Origin: a virus
Virus record (IMG/VR): IMGVR_UViG_3300025438_001457
Span: 1-25,242 of that record
Reading direction: 5' to 3' (one strand)
Length of the DNA: 25,242 nt
A model generated the notes under the pieces. It saw only the letters and a list, made by a program, of their open reading frames with translations. It did not search any database and had not been told where the DNA came from. Shown piece after piece: positions 7,283 to 15,106 of this stretch (the first letter of the stretch is position 1; every line of letters starts with the position of its first letter). The position numbers and the translations under genes were made by a program.

Positions 7283-8288
7283 CCTGTTGACCGGCCGCGG
7301 CGTAAACAGCATTAGTTAAATTACCAACATCTGTTGCATTAGCATCAGCAGCAAAAGGAAACTTTTCAATCGTGTTAATAGCTGCCCCAGGTGGCTGATA
7401 TCCCCCAGAAGTATAACCAGAAGCTGTGCTTGACGTGCCTGTTACTCTGCGCGAAAATAACGTTGTTAAATCACCAACATCAGTCGCATTTCCATCAGAT
7501 GCAAAAGGAAATTTATCAATTGTGTTAACACTTACAACCCCAGGACCAATATTACCCCCAGAAGTATAACCTGAAGTTGCACTATTCTGTCCTGCAGCTT
7601 GCTTACGACTTTGCGTTAGATCCCCAACATCACTCACGTTTGCATCTGTAGAAAATGGAAACTTTTCAATAATATCAGTGTTTACTGAAGGGTCAGAAGG
7701 TAAACCGCCTGAAATATAGCCTGACACAACACTTGAGTGACCAGCTGGTGACGACCTACCTTGCGTTAAATCGCCAACATCTGTTGCGTTTGTGTCAGCT
7801 GCAAAAGGAAACTTGTCGATTACTAAGGAAGACGGTGGAAATACAAAACCACCTGATGTATACCCAGATACAGTACTTGACTGACCCGACGCACTGTTCC
7901 TTACCTGTGTTAGATCACCAACATCTGTTGCATTTCCGTCAGCTGCAAAAGGAAACTTGTCGATTTTATTAACACGAGTAGGGGACCCCGGTGTAGTACC
8001 ACCAGAAGTATAACCGTTTTCTGTACTTGATTGCCCAGCAACAAATGCTCTGTTATCAGGTCCGGACAAAAACCCAGATTGAGTTGCGTCAGCATCAGAT
8101 GCAAAAGAAAACTTGTTAATTCTGTTAGTATGTGGCGGATTTATACCACCAGACGAATAACCACTTACAGTACCCTGCGCATGGCTATCCGCAAATCCTA
8201 AATAGTCATTAACTACAATTTTAGTTTTATTTGCTGTGATAGACGCGTTATCACTTATAACCTCAACATCTTTTACAAACCATGCCAT
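7278..8288 (-). CDS. Six-repeat kelch-like propeller virion protein, copy 5 (336 aa)
   Basis: Head of about 40 residues with TKIVVNDYLGFAD, closely like the head of the gene at 16047-17048 (TKFVVNDYLEFAD). Six repeats follow, with variable loops after SGG such as INPPHT, TTPGSPTRV, FVFPPSS, LPSDPSVNTD, NIGPGVVSV and YQPPGAA. The first repeat is degenerate: it reads FASDADATQSGFLSG in place of DANATDVGDLT. It ends AGQQV. The start overlaps the stop of the upstream copy by one base (TAATG), so translation is coupled and it shares the upstream promoter. Fold and role are inferred as for its sisters: a six-bladed propeller with exposed variable loops, probably on the virion surface. Confidence 0.85.
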   Translation of the reverse strand: MAWFVKDVEVISDNASITANKTKIVVNDYLGFADSHAQGTVSGYSSGGINPPHTNRINKFSFASDADATQSGFLSGPDNRAFVAGQSSTENGYTSGGTTPGSPTRVNKIDKFPFAADGNATDVGDLTQVRNSASGQSSTVSGYTSGGFVFPPSSLVIDKFPFAADTNATDVGDLTQGRSSPAGHSSVVSGYISGGLPSDPSVNTDIIEKFPFSTDANVSDVGDLTQSRKQAAGQNSATSGYTSGGNIGPGVVSVNTIDKFPFASDGNATDVGDLTTLFSRRVTGTSSTASGYTSGGYQPPGAAINTIEKFPFAADANATDVGNLTNAVYAAAGQQV

Positions 8289-9280
8289 TATGCTTGTTGA
8301 CCTGCTTGGCGAAGTCTTCCTACTGTTAAATCACCAACATCAGTTGCATTAGCATCAGAAGCAAAGGGAAACTTTTGAATTGTATTAGAAACCGGGCCAC
8401 CAGACACATAGCCAGACGCTGTGCTAGATTGTCCTTCGTAATATGAACCTACTTGCAACAGGTCGCCGACATCAGTAGCATTTCCATCAGATGCAAAAGG
8501 AAATTTATCGATTACATTGGTTGTGCCCGGGGATTGGCCGCCGGAAGCATAACCAGATTCTGTGCTACTTTGGCCCGCGCCGTCAAACCTTCCTACTGTT
8601 AAATCGCCAACATCAGTTGCATTACCATCAGTAGCAAAAGAAAACTTGTTAATAACATTTGAAGCAGGAGTGTTCCCGCCTGACACATAACCAGAAACTA
8701 GGCTTGATTGCCCCGTAACCAACGTGACGGTATTTGTTAAATCACCAACATCTGTTGTATTACCATCAGTAGCAAAAGGAAACTTGTGAATTTCAGCAAC
8801 GGTCGGTTGGCCCGCGATTTGAGGGGCGGTGGCGCCGGAAGTATAACCATTCGTGCCGCTTGATTGACCAGCTCCTTGCCATCCTGTGGCCGCTATACCA
8901 ACATCAGTTGCATTACCATCAGATGCAAAAGAAAATTTCATGATAGTGCCTATGTTATAGGCAGGGGCATTTGTTCTTCCCCCAACAACATACCCGGCCG
9001 TAGAGCTAGATACTCCAACTCCGTTGCTATAGGGTAATGTCAAATCACCAACGTCAGTTGCATTTCCGTCAGATGCAAAAGGAAACTTGTCAATTACAGT
9101 GGAGTACGCCGGTTCTTCACCGCCTGAAGTATAGCCACTTACAGTACCTCCAAATTGCCAACGCTCTTCATATTCTGTAGCCAATATGTTGCCGTCAAAC
9201 TCAAAACCTTCATCAGTAAAGGTTAACGTATAGTCACCAAAATTTATGGTACCGTCTTGGTTAAATTTAATTTGGGACAT
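8288..9280 (-). CDS. Six-repeat kelch-like propeller virion protein, copy 4 (330 aa)
   Basis: Head of about 45 residues (INFGDYTLTFTDEGFEFDGN), of the same class as the gene at 14079-15071. Six repeats, with loops EEPAYS, RTNAPAYNIG, TAPQIAGQPTVA, NTPAS, QSPGTT and PVS. The third repeat has SGA instead of SGG, and the second reads VGIAATG in place of VGDLT, so blades drift individually. It ends AGQQA instead of AGQQV, so no late promoter is created at its stop, in line with the coupled next gene. Transcribed probably from 9813 with the 111-aa and 42-aa genes. Adhesin or fibre-tip role is inferred. Confidence 0.85.
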   Translation of the reverse strand: MSQIKFNQDGTINFGDYTLTFTDEGFEFDGNILATEYEERWQFGGTVSGYTSGGEEPAYSTVIDKFPFASDGNATDVGDLTLPYSNGVGVSSSTAGYVVGGRTNAPAYNIGTIMKFSFASDGNATDVGIAATGWQGAGQSSGTNGYTSGATAPQIAGQPTVAEIHKFPFATDGNTTDVGDLTNTVTLVTGQSSLVSGYVSGGNTPASNVINKFSFATDGNATDVGDLTVGRFDGAGQSSTESGYASGGQSPGTTNVIDKFPFASDGNATDVGDLLQVGSYYEGQSSTASGYVSGGPVSNTIQKFPFASDANATDVGDLTVGRLRQAGQQA

Positions 9281-9296
9281 GTACTACTTCTTTCTA

Positions 9297-9425
9297 TTAA
9301 ACGTCTTCAACGAGCTCTTTTAAAATTTCAAACGCATCATTATCTTCCATTTGAAATTTTCTTAATACTTCAATTAATTCATTTTCATCAAGTTCTTCAA
9401 TCTTTTTTGCTAACATAATTTCCAT
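9297..9425 (-). CDS. Small acidic protein (42 aa), unknown function
   Basis: Minus-strand ATG 9425 to TAA 9297-9299, opening MEIMLAKKIEELDENELIEV and ending LKELVEDV. It is acidic, predicted almost fully helical, without cysteine or membrane segment. A good ribosome site, GGAAG, lies ten bases before the start, inside the end of the preceding gene (six-base gap). It sits between the 111-aa gene and the propeller gene at 8288-9280, which starts 16 bases later. The placement, start signal and absence of any other coding on either strand support a real gene. Function unknown; a chaperone-like or regulatory helper for the propeller is only a guess. Confidence 0.65.
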   Translation of the reverse strand: MEIMLAKKIEELDENELIEVLRKFQMEDNDAFEILKELVEDV

Positions 9426-9431
9426 ATTGTA

Positions 9432-9767
9432 TTAACTTCCGTTTTTAGTTACAAAATCGTCGTACCAAGCTTCAGTCATTGTTGTTACTTCGGCATCAGT
9501 CATATCTGTTGGATCTGCACCAGGATCAGATTCATCCATATTCTGAAACGGAGTTACTCCATGCATTGCGAGGTTGCGAGTAACCAATTCTGCTTTTGTA
9601 AAGGACGTAACCGAGTCGGGAACGTAATAATCGCGAGTATCATCTACCCAGCCGATATATGTATTGTCTGCGCTATTAAACCAGTGGCCGCGATCGCCGA
9701 CCCAACCTGGTATTTCAGCGCGATTACCACCATTAATTCTATGAAGCATATATTCTATTACAGCCAT
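9432..9767 (-). CDS. Conserved-type small phage protein (111 aa), function unknown
   Basis: Opens MAVIEYMLHRINGG; contains GWVGDRGHWFN (residues about 22-32), then YIGWVDDTRDYYVP (37-50), then TKAELVTRNLAMHGV. The pattern is that of a hypothetical protein often seen near fibre genes of marine T4-type phages, recognised from memory and without assigned function. The C-terminal 40 residues are acidic and Met/Asp-rich. The start ATG 9767 has a strong GGAGGAAA site. The late promoter at 9813 lies 46 bases upstream. It leads a unit with the 42-aa gene and propeller copies 4 and 5. A role in propeller assembly is position-based inference. Confidence 0.75.
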   Translation of the reverse strand: MAVIEYMLHRINGGNRAEIPGWVGDRGHWFNSADNTYIGWVDDTRDYYVPDSVTSFTKAELVTRNLAMHGVTPFQNMDESDPGADPTDMTDAEVTTMTEAWYDDFVTKNGS

Positions 9768-9812
9768 TTTATTTCCTCCGGGTGTTATAGTTTAAATAAA
9801 GGTTTCTCAGTG

Positions 9813-9820
9813 TATTTATA
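9813..9820 (-). promoter_or_regulatory. T4-type late promoter (TATAAATA) for the 111-aa gene unit
   Basis: Minus-strand TATAAATA one base past the TAA stop of the methyltransferase gene (9822-9824) and 46 bases before ATG 9767. Confidence 0.72.
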
Positions 9821-9821
9821 A

Positions 9822-10592
9822 TTACAATGATCTTATATTCTTCCTTGGGTAAGGAAAAATATCTATTGGTGTTAAAGTAATACAACATGTGCTATTTTGA
9901 TTGCGTTCTTTATTTTCTACCATGTGGTCTACTTTAAATTCTGTATTTTCAATTTTATATTTTAGTTTTTCTATATCGTATTCTTTTTGTAGGCCTTTAC
10001 TGTTTTCTAATGCATCATAAAATATTTTTGGCATTTTTCCATTATTTAATACATCAATTATACGATTAATTGCCATGTAAGATGGATAATGAGTACTTGC
10101 GCTATCGATATATATTTTAGCATGGTCATTCATTTTTGGAATATAATCAACTAATAACTTTGTTACATCAAAAACACCATGCGCAAAATCAGAAAAAAGT
10201 ATATCAATATTATTTAAATCTAAAACATCAATTTTTTGATTTAAAAACTTAATACTATCCTTAAGTTGAAAGTCTTCAATTAAACCTAAAATAAAATCGT
10301 CATATTCTTCTTTATAGTAATTACCCATCGCATCTTTTGCAGTTTTAAGACGGTGCCATTCGCTACCGTCATCAATAGTATGTATAGTACCATAATCGTT
10401 TTCTTGAAGAGCTAACCCAGCCCAAAGCATTGCTGAACCAAGACCAGTTCCAAGTTCAACAACAGTTTTTGGTTTCATCATTTTAATCATAGAATAAAGG
10501 TACACTGAAAAGTCTTCTGTTCCGTATATAGAACCAACTCCGTCAGTGTACCTTTTTAACTCTACGAATTTTTCATAGAAATCAGTCTTCAT
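9822..10592 (-). CDS. Class I SAM-dependent methyltransferase-like protein (256 aa)
   Basis: SAM-binding motif I is VVELGTGLGSA (about 44-54), followed by a second-strand acid in IHTIDDG. Motif-IV-like stretches are DILFSDFAHG and IYIDSAS. This arrangement is closest to the Methyltransf_24 type of small-molecule and sugar methyltransferases. Start chosen at ATG 10592 (MKTDFYEKF), not the more upstream ATG at 10625, because the longer form would overlap the previous gene by 44 bases and adds an unlike basic tail. The chosen start overlaps it by 11. Residues after about 200 are lysine-rich and probably a small C-terminal helix bundle. Last gene of the oxygenase unit starting at 14001. Substrate unknown. 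Confidence 0.78.
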   Translation of the reverse strand: MKTDFYEKFVELKRYTDGVGSIYGTEDFSVYLYSMIKMMKPKTVVELGTGLGSAMLWAGLALQENDYGTIHTIDDGSEWHRLKTAKDAMGNYYKEEYDDFILGLIEDFQLKDSIKFLNQKIDVLDLNNIDILFSDFAHGVFDVTKLLVDYIPKMNDHAKIYIDSASTHYPSYMAINRIIDVLNNGKMPKIFYDALENSKGLQKEYDIEKLKYKIENTEFKVDHMVENKERNQNSTCCITLTPIDIFPYPRKNIRSL

Positions 10593-11529
10593 CTGTCTCT
10601 TCTGTAAGGTCAGCAAGAGATGCAACTTTGTTTGAAAAGGAAATTGCTTCGTTTGGTTCTGGGTCGTATCCTAGAAGTTCCATTCGAGTAATGTCAACCT
10701 TATGCTTATTAATCAATTCATTTGCTAAACCATCAACAAACTCAAATAATCCTTCGCTACCCCAAGAGTTTTGTTCAACTTCTTTCTTTACATATTCTTG
10801 AATGATACGTTGCATTTTACTCGGGTTTACACCAATCTGTTCCATATACTCTTGTTCACCCTTTGTAATTTTACCAGATTGGCGAACGTCACGAATACAT
10901 TGAACAATACTTCTTTTAAGATGTGTAATTGATTCTTCTTTTTCAATATCATGCTCAGAGAAACCACTTACCTTTTCTTTAAGATCTTCGTAGATTTCTT
11001 GAAGGGCAAGAACATCTTTCATCGCACCTTCGATATATGTCATACCGTCAACAGCACCTTCTTGAAGCTGAGCAAGTTTAATCTTAAGATCAACTTCTCT
11101 CCAATAATCGAGATCTACAGCATTTTGCAGTTCTTCTTGAAGTTTACGAATTTTTGCTTCATTTTTAATATGACGCCACTTTGCCTCGGTAAGAGCAGAA
11201 TTCTTTTTTGATAACTCAGCAGAAATTTGGCGCATATTCTTATGTGGACTGTGGTAACTAAAGTTAATATGTTTCCACATCCATTGCGAGTGACTGTGGT
11301 TCCAAATATTACCTAATTCGCCAACATTCTTTAGAGCAGCGTCAACGAGCTGAGAATTTTCGTTGAGCGTCTTGTTCCCAAAACTAGGGAGATTACCTGT
11401 AGTACCGTGGCCAAAAACCATAGCCATCGGAACCTTTAACTTTTCGGCATTTTCAGTCGTTACGATATTGCTTTTACGTATTTCTTCAAATACAGTAAGT
11501 TCACGTACGTTTTTCTTTTCTTCTTCCAT
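10582..11529 (-). CDS. Coiled-coil protein of unknown function (315 aa)
   Basis: No named domain recognised. From residue about 95 to 250 it is strongly helical and charged, with heptad-like runs (KWRHIKNEAKIRKLQEELQ; EIYEDLKEKVSGFSEHDIEK), as in a coiled-coil. The N-terminal third contains MAMVFGHGTTGNLPSFGNK and HSHSQWMWKHINFSYHSP, histidine-rich and possibly metal binding. The end is acidic (EETDED). Start chosen at ATG 11529, one base after the upstream stop, because AAGGAGA sits ten bases before it; an ATG at 11553 inside the previous gene lacks such a site. It lies between the double oxygenase and the methyltransferase in one late unit. Could be a scaffold for these enzymes or a virion protein; neither is shown. 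Confidence 0.75.
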   Translation of the reverse strand: MEEEKKNVRELTVFEEIRKSNIVTTENAEKLKVPMAMVFGHGTTGNLPSFGNKTLNENSQLVDAALKNVGELGNIWNHSHSQWMWKHINFSYHSPHKNMRQISAELSKKNSALTEAKWRHIKNEAKIRKLQEELQNAVDLDYWREVDLKIKLAQLQEGAVDGMTYIEGAMKDVLALQEIYEDLKEKVSGFSEHDIEKEESITHLKRSIVQCIRDVRQSGKITKGEQEYMEQIGVNPSKMQRIIQEYVKKEVEQNSWGSEGLFEFVDGLANELINKHKVDITRMELLGYDPEPNEAISFSNKVASLADLTEETDED

Positions 11530-11530
11530 G

Positions 11531-12865
11531 TTATTTAAATCTCCTTGGTCCATGTATCCAAATTACGAGTGCATAGCGATCTCCGGTTTCAATTGGAGTA
11601 ACTACATGTGGCATATAGCTCGGGAATAGGGAAATAGATCCTCTTTCACGAACTGCTTGTATTTTATTTCCGTGGTCATCAACAACTAAATCACAACCTG
11701 TATAGCTGTCTGGGTTGGATAATTGAGCCGTGAATGATATTTTTCTTGTTGCTACTGTGCCGTTTCCAGCATCAACGTGCCAATCATAGTGTCCTGGAAC
11801 TTCTGAATCGGATGGATAATGAATTAACTGTAGTGAATGTTCAATATGTGATATGTCATAGTCAAAGTGTATTGCGTTTACAGCAGTTATAGACTTTGCT
11901 ACTTTATCAAAAATCCATTTATTCTCTTTATCATTTTCAACTGAGTATATTTCAGCTGATCTTATTTTACGAGAAACTGTGCCTTTACTATCGCCACCTA
12001 CGCTCGCAGATGCTGCGTACGAATCGTTTGCGATCTGAATAATACGATCACATTCTTCATCTGTAAACTTTAACTGCGGTAATGTTTTATTATTGATTGG
12101 AAAATACCCAGGCAAAGTATTATCCCGGCCAGGTAAAATTATCCCGCCAAACACCGGATCCGGAATAAGCATATCTTTTTTCTTTTCAAGAATTTCTTGA
12201 ATAGGTACCTGATTATGTTGATGAACGATCGTAGTCGTCTGTTCTTGCTGGGCGGGTTGTTGAACTTCATTTGTGTTTGTCATAGTAGCTGCTGTTTTAT
12301 CAACTCCCAATTCTGTTCTTCCATCCATAGCTTGATCTGCGTGTGGACCATCTGCATCAACAAAATGCAAGAATACTTGACAATGCCAATTACCTTTAAA
12401 CGGCTTTCTCCAGTGTACCATTTCAGTACCTTTGTAGGCTGCCATTTCTCCTGGTTCCATTGTTACTGCTTTTTCTACAGTACCATCGTCGTTTGAAAAA
12501 TAGATTGGCCAGTTTGCCTTTGCATCATAACCTAATGTTAATGTTGTACTAATCTCACACGCTGGGCGATCCTTATGTTTTTTGAGTACGTCTCCCGGGC
12601 GATAAATGCGAGCATAGGAGTATGTAGGAAGTAGTCTTTTTCCGACTGCCTTTCCAAGAGGTTCTGCGACGTTCTGAAGCAGCGCGTCAAATTTAAGATC
12701 GCCATACACTGCATCTGATAGTGGGCACTGGTCGTCCTTCACTAACTTACCAGCGTCATGCAGATCAAACATGTGCTTTACTAAACCATCAGATTGTTCT
12801 TTTGATAAAACATCCTGTAGTACTACGTATCCATTTTCTTCAAAATAATTTACTGTGTCGGTCAT
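11531..12865 (-). CDS. Fusion of two 2OG-Fe(II) oxygenase domains (444 aa)
   Basis: Two iron/2-oxoglutarate dioxygenase domains in one chain. Domain 1 (about 1-172) has the iron-binding His97-Lys-Asp99 and a distal His151 in MVHWRKP, followed by a final strand CQVFLHFVD. Residues about 173-235 are a Gln/Thr-rich linker. Domain 2 (about 255-444) is of the prolyl-4-hydroxylase/PKHD type: His363-Val-Asp365, distal His420 in MPHVVTP, and Arg430 for 2-oxoglutarate in GDRYALVIW. Both iron triads appear complete, so two active sites are expected. A six-base gap separates it from the upstream oxygenase, with GGAG before ATG 12865. Substrates are unknown: side-chain hydroxylation of a virion protein, or a sugar or small molecule. 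The tandem fusion is the notable feature. Confidence 0.88.
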   Translation of the reverse strand: MTDTVNYFEENGYVVLQDVLSKEQSDGLVKHMFDLHDAGKLVKDDQCPLSDAVYGDLKFDALLQNVAEPLGKAVGKRLLPTYSYARIYRPGDVLKKHKDRPACEISTTLTLGYDAKANWPIYFSNDDGTVEKAVTMEPGEMAAYKGTEMVHWRKPFKGNWHCQVFLHFVDADGPHADQAMDGRTELGVDKTAATMTNTNEVQQPAQQEQTTTIVHQHNQVPIQEILEKKKDMLIPDPVFGGIILPGRDNTLPGYFPINNKTLPQLKFTDEECDRIIQIANDSYAASASVGGDSKGTVSRKIRSAEIYSVENDKENKWIFDKVAKSITAVNAIHFDYDISHIEHSLQLIHYPSDSEVPGHYDWHVDAGNGTVATRKISFTAQLSNPDSYTGCDLVVDDHGNKIQAVRERGSISLFPSYMPHVVTPIETGDRYALVIWIHGPRRFK

Positions 12866-12871
12866 AATATA

Positions 12872-13444
12872 TTATTCTCCATTCGTATATTGAAATTTGC
12901 AAGTCACAACGTATCTTTTATCCTGAGCCGAAGCAAATGGTGGTGAACCACAGTGCGGAATACCTCCATCAAAAACAACCAATCTACCAGGAACGTAAGC
13001 GGCAGCATATTCGATGTTATCAAGAGTTTCATTGAAAAAGAAGGTATGTCCTCCCCAATGAATATTCCAATCCGGATGCGGATAATAGAGAGCAGTCTTT
13101 GGCTTTCCTAAGTGATTATCGTCGATGTGTATCGTATCAAAATCACTTGTGGTAGCAAGGTTTACATATTGACGGTGTACTATGTAATTATCGCCCAAGT
13201 TTGGATCTACTCTATTGAGTTTATTTATAATACCAAAATTAATTGATTGCTCACGCGACTCAAAAACATATTTTAATTTGTGCTTTTCACCATATATATG
13301 CGAACGCAACCCGTCACTAAAATTTGTAGCTGAGTAAGGAAATTGGCGAACAGCAATAAACATTCGCGACATTTCTTCAAAAGTAAAAAGATCATCGTAT
13401 ACGTCAACTTTTCGGCCGTTAATATTAATTTCTTTATGTTTCAT
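12872..13444 (-). CDS. 2OG-Fe(II) oxygenase (190 aa)
   Basis: Single-domain iron/2-oxoglutarate oxygenase. Iron ligands: His106 and Asp108 in IHIDDN, and distal His164 in GGIPHCGSPP. Arg177 in KRYVVTCKF is the expected 2-oxoglutarate anchor. The core strand YVPGRLVVFDGG (about 150-161) is typical of this superfamily in phages. ATG 13444 overlaps the upstream oxygenase stop by four bases (ATGA), indicating coupled translation. Together with the neighbours on both sides it makes four oxygenase domains in three consecutive genes. The substrate cannot be read from the sequence. Confidence 0.87.
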   Translation of the reverse strand: MKHKEININGRKVDVYDDLFTFEEMSRMFIAVRQFPYSATNFSDGLRSHIYGEKHKLKYVFESREQSINFGIINKLNRVDPNLGDNYIVHRQYVNLATTSDFDTIHIDDNHLGKPKTALYYPHPDWNIHWGGHTFFFNETLDNIEYAAAYVPGRLVVFDGGIPHCGSPPFASAQDKRYVVTCKFQYTNGE

Positions 13445-14001
13445 GATATACCTATATTAAAGCTAATGCTTACTCTATTTTCTTCTGATGTGTTTGGTTC
13501 TACGTAATGTTCTAACCAACCCGGGAAAACAATACATGCAAGATGTTGAGGATCTATTGGATAATTTTTAGAGCGAATAGTGTGAGTATCGCTACGGATA
13601 TTTGGATTTACAAATATTAATCTGCCACTGCTTTTTGGCACTTGTAAATAAAAAACTCCAGATAGACAACCTTCATGAGTATGTTGATAATTAAAAGAAT
13701 GTTTACCATTTACATTCGCCCACATACTTTGTACTACAGGATTTTCTATCCCGTAGTCTTTTAGAATTGTTTGTCCAATTGATTTAATAAGAGTATTATT
13801 TACAAACTCTTTAAAAAGCGGTTCTTCGTGAAGATTATCCCGAGACTGCCATCCGCCTCCTGCATTGCTTTTATTTGCAGAAGGTTCAGCAGAATGCAAT
13901 TCAAGTATTTTTTCAAGATAATCTTCAGCCTGATATTTTTCACTGCTTAAAACATAACCCCAAATAGGAGTTGGAAATATATTTACTTCGTGGTCGTTCA
14001 T
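13441..14001 (-). CDS. TIGR02466-type putative 2OG-Fe(II) oxygenase (186 aa)
   Basis: Matches the family pattern throughout: an opening FPTPIWG (9-15), GGGWQSRDNLH (48-58), YQHTHEGCLSGVFYL (105-119), IVFPGWLEHYVEPN (157-170) and ENRVSISFN (174-182). Probable iron ligands are in His107-Thr-His109 and His165, with Arg176 for the co-substrate; the first ligand pair is unusual for 2OG enzymes but normal for this family. First gene of the unit, with GGAG before ATG 14001 and a late promoter 31 bases upstream. This family is frequent in marine phages and has no proven substrate. Confidence 0.87.
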   Translation of the reverse strand: MNDHEVNIFPTPIWGYVLSSEKYQAEDYLEKILELHSAEPSANKSNAGGGWQSRDNLHEEPLFKEFVNNTLIKSIGQTILKDYGIENPVVQSMWANVNGKHSFNYQHTHEGCLSGVFYLQVPKSSGRLIFVNPNIRSDTHTIRSKNYPIDPQHLACIVFPGWLEHYVEPNTSEENRVSISFNIGIS

Positions 14002-14031
14002 AATTTACTCCATAATATAACATTGTATTGT

Positions 14032-14039
14032 TATTTATA
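14032..14039 (-). promoter_or_regulatory. T4-type late promoter (TATAAATA) for the oxygenase unit
   Basis: Minus-strand TATAAATA 31 bases before ATG 14001. The bases in front read, in one frame, KLVAAFV-stop, faintly like the AAGQQV-stop end of the propeller genes, so this may be another eroded gene end. Confidence 0.75.
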
Positions 14040-14078
14040 CAAACGCGGCCACTAATTTAAATGCTGTATTTTACATTT

Positions 14079-15071
14079 TTAGTATTGATGGCCCGCTACC
14101 TTGTTTGACGCCAATGTTAAATCACCAACATCAGTTGCATTACCATCAGCAGCAAATGGAAACTTGTCAATTGTGTTTTGCCGGCCGGCTGGCGAAAAAC
14201 CGGCCATAGCATAACCGCTATCTTGACTTGATGAACCGCTAGTCTGTGACCGCCCTTGTGTCAAATTACCAACATCAGTCGCATTTCCGTCAGATGCAAA
14301 AGGAAACTTATCGATTATATTAGAATTTGGCTGCCCGCCAGATGTGTAGCCGTGTGAGTCAGACTGTTGACCAGCTGGCTGTGACCGCCCTTGTGTCAAA
14401 TTTCCAACATCCGTTGCATTGGCATCAGATGCAAACGGAAACTTATCGATTACATTAGAATTTGGACTGTCTGGCCGATGCCCGCTTGATGTATAACCCG
14501 ACACTGTACTCGATTGACCTGTAGAGTACCGTCCGGTTGTTGTCAAATCGCCAACGTCTGTTGCATCACCGTCAGCTGCAAAGGAAAATTTATCGATTAC
14601 ATTTGTGCTGGTTGGAAATCCACCGCCTGAAGTATAACCATAATCCGCGCCACTTTGACCAGCTGCGTATTGCCTAGTAGTTACAGTCAATGCGCCAATA
14701 TTAGTACCAGCCGGAGTGCCAGAAGCAAAGGGAAATTTTTCAATTCCAAAAGCAGCGGGCGGTGTTCTTCCTCCACTACTATAGCCATTTACTGTACTTG
14801 ATGTACCGGCATAACCTTCACGGCCTGTTGACAAATTACCAACATTTGTTGCATTACTATCAGTAGCAAAAGGAAACTTTTGTATCCTAGTTTGGAGAGC
14901 GGGCCCACCGCCACCCGACGCATAGCCACTCGTAGAACCTTGAGCTCCTGGTGGGATTGGTACCGCGTAAGATCCGTACTTAAACTTCCCGTCGATCTCA
15001 ATACCATCGGCATGAACTGAGATACTATAGGTCCCAAAGTTTATTGAGTCTTTATTAATTGAAATCGGCAT
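14079..15071 (-). CDS. Six-repeat kelch-like propeller virion protein, copy 3 (330 aa)
   Basis: Head of about 45 residues (INFGTYSISVHADGIEIDGK), same class as the copy at 8288-9280. Six repeats with loops GGPALQTR, RTPPAAF, GFPTST, HRPDSPNS, QPNSN and FSPAGRQ. Repeat 2 has an insertion (FASGTPAGTNIGALTV), and repeat 6 starts GYAMAG instead of GYTSGG. Loop QPNSN and its flanks are shared with repeat 1 of the copy at 6252-7247, about 7 kb away. It ends VAGHQY, not AGQQV, and the next promoter lies about 40 bases further. ATG 15071 is preceded by AAGGA and a late promoter at 15099. Propeller fold and adhesin role inferred. Confidence 0.85.
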   Translation of the reverse strand: MPISINKDSINFGTYSISVHADGIEIDGKFKYGSYAVPIPPGAQGSTSGYASGGGGPALQTRIQKFPFATDSNATNVGNLSTGREGYAGTSSTVNGYSSGGRTPPAAFGIEKFPFASGTPAGTNIGALTVTTRQYAAGQSGADYGYTSGGGFPTSTNVIDKFSFAADGDATDVGDLTTTGRYSTGQSSTVSGYTSSGHRPDSPNSNVIDKFPFASDANATDVGNLTQGRSQPAGQQSDSHGYTSGGQPNSNIIDKFPFASDGNATDVGNLTQGRSQTSGSSSQDSGYAMAGFSPAGRQNTIDKFPFAADGNATDVGDLTLASNKVAGHQY

Positions 15072-15098
15072 TTACAAAATCCTTAGAGTTCTTTAGTC

Positions 15099-15106
15099 TA
15101 TTTATA
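15099..15106 (-). promoter_or_regulatory. T4-type late promoter (TATAAATA) overlapping the stop of kelch copy 2
   Basis: GTATAAATAG formed by the last Val codon and TAA stop of the upstream propeller gene; 28 bases before ATG 15071. Confidence 0.8.

Noticed and set aside
10593-10625. Longer start for the methyltransferase (11 extra residues)
   Set aside because: It would lie wholly within the end of the coiled-coil gene, and the extra residues are unlike the domain; ATG 10592 fits family length.
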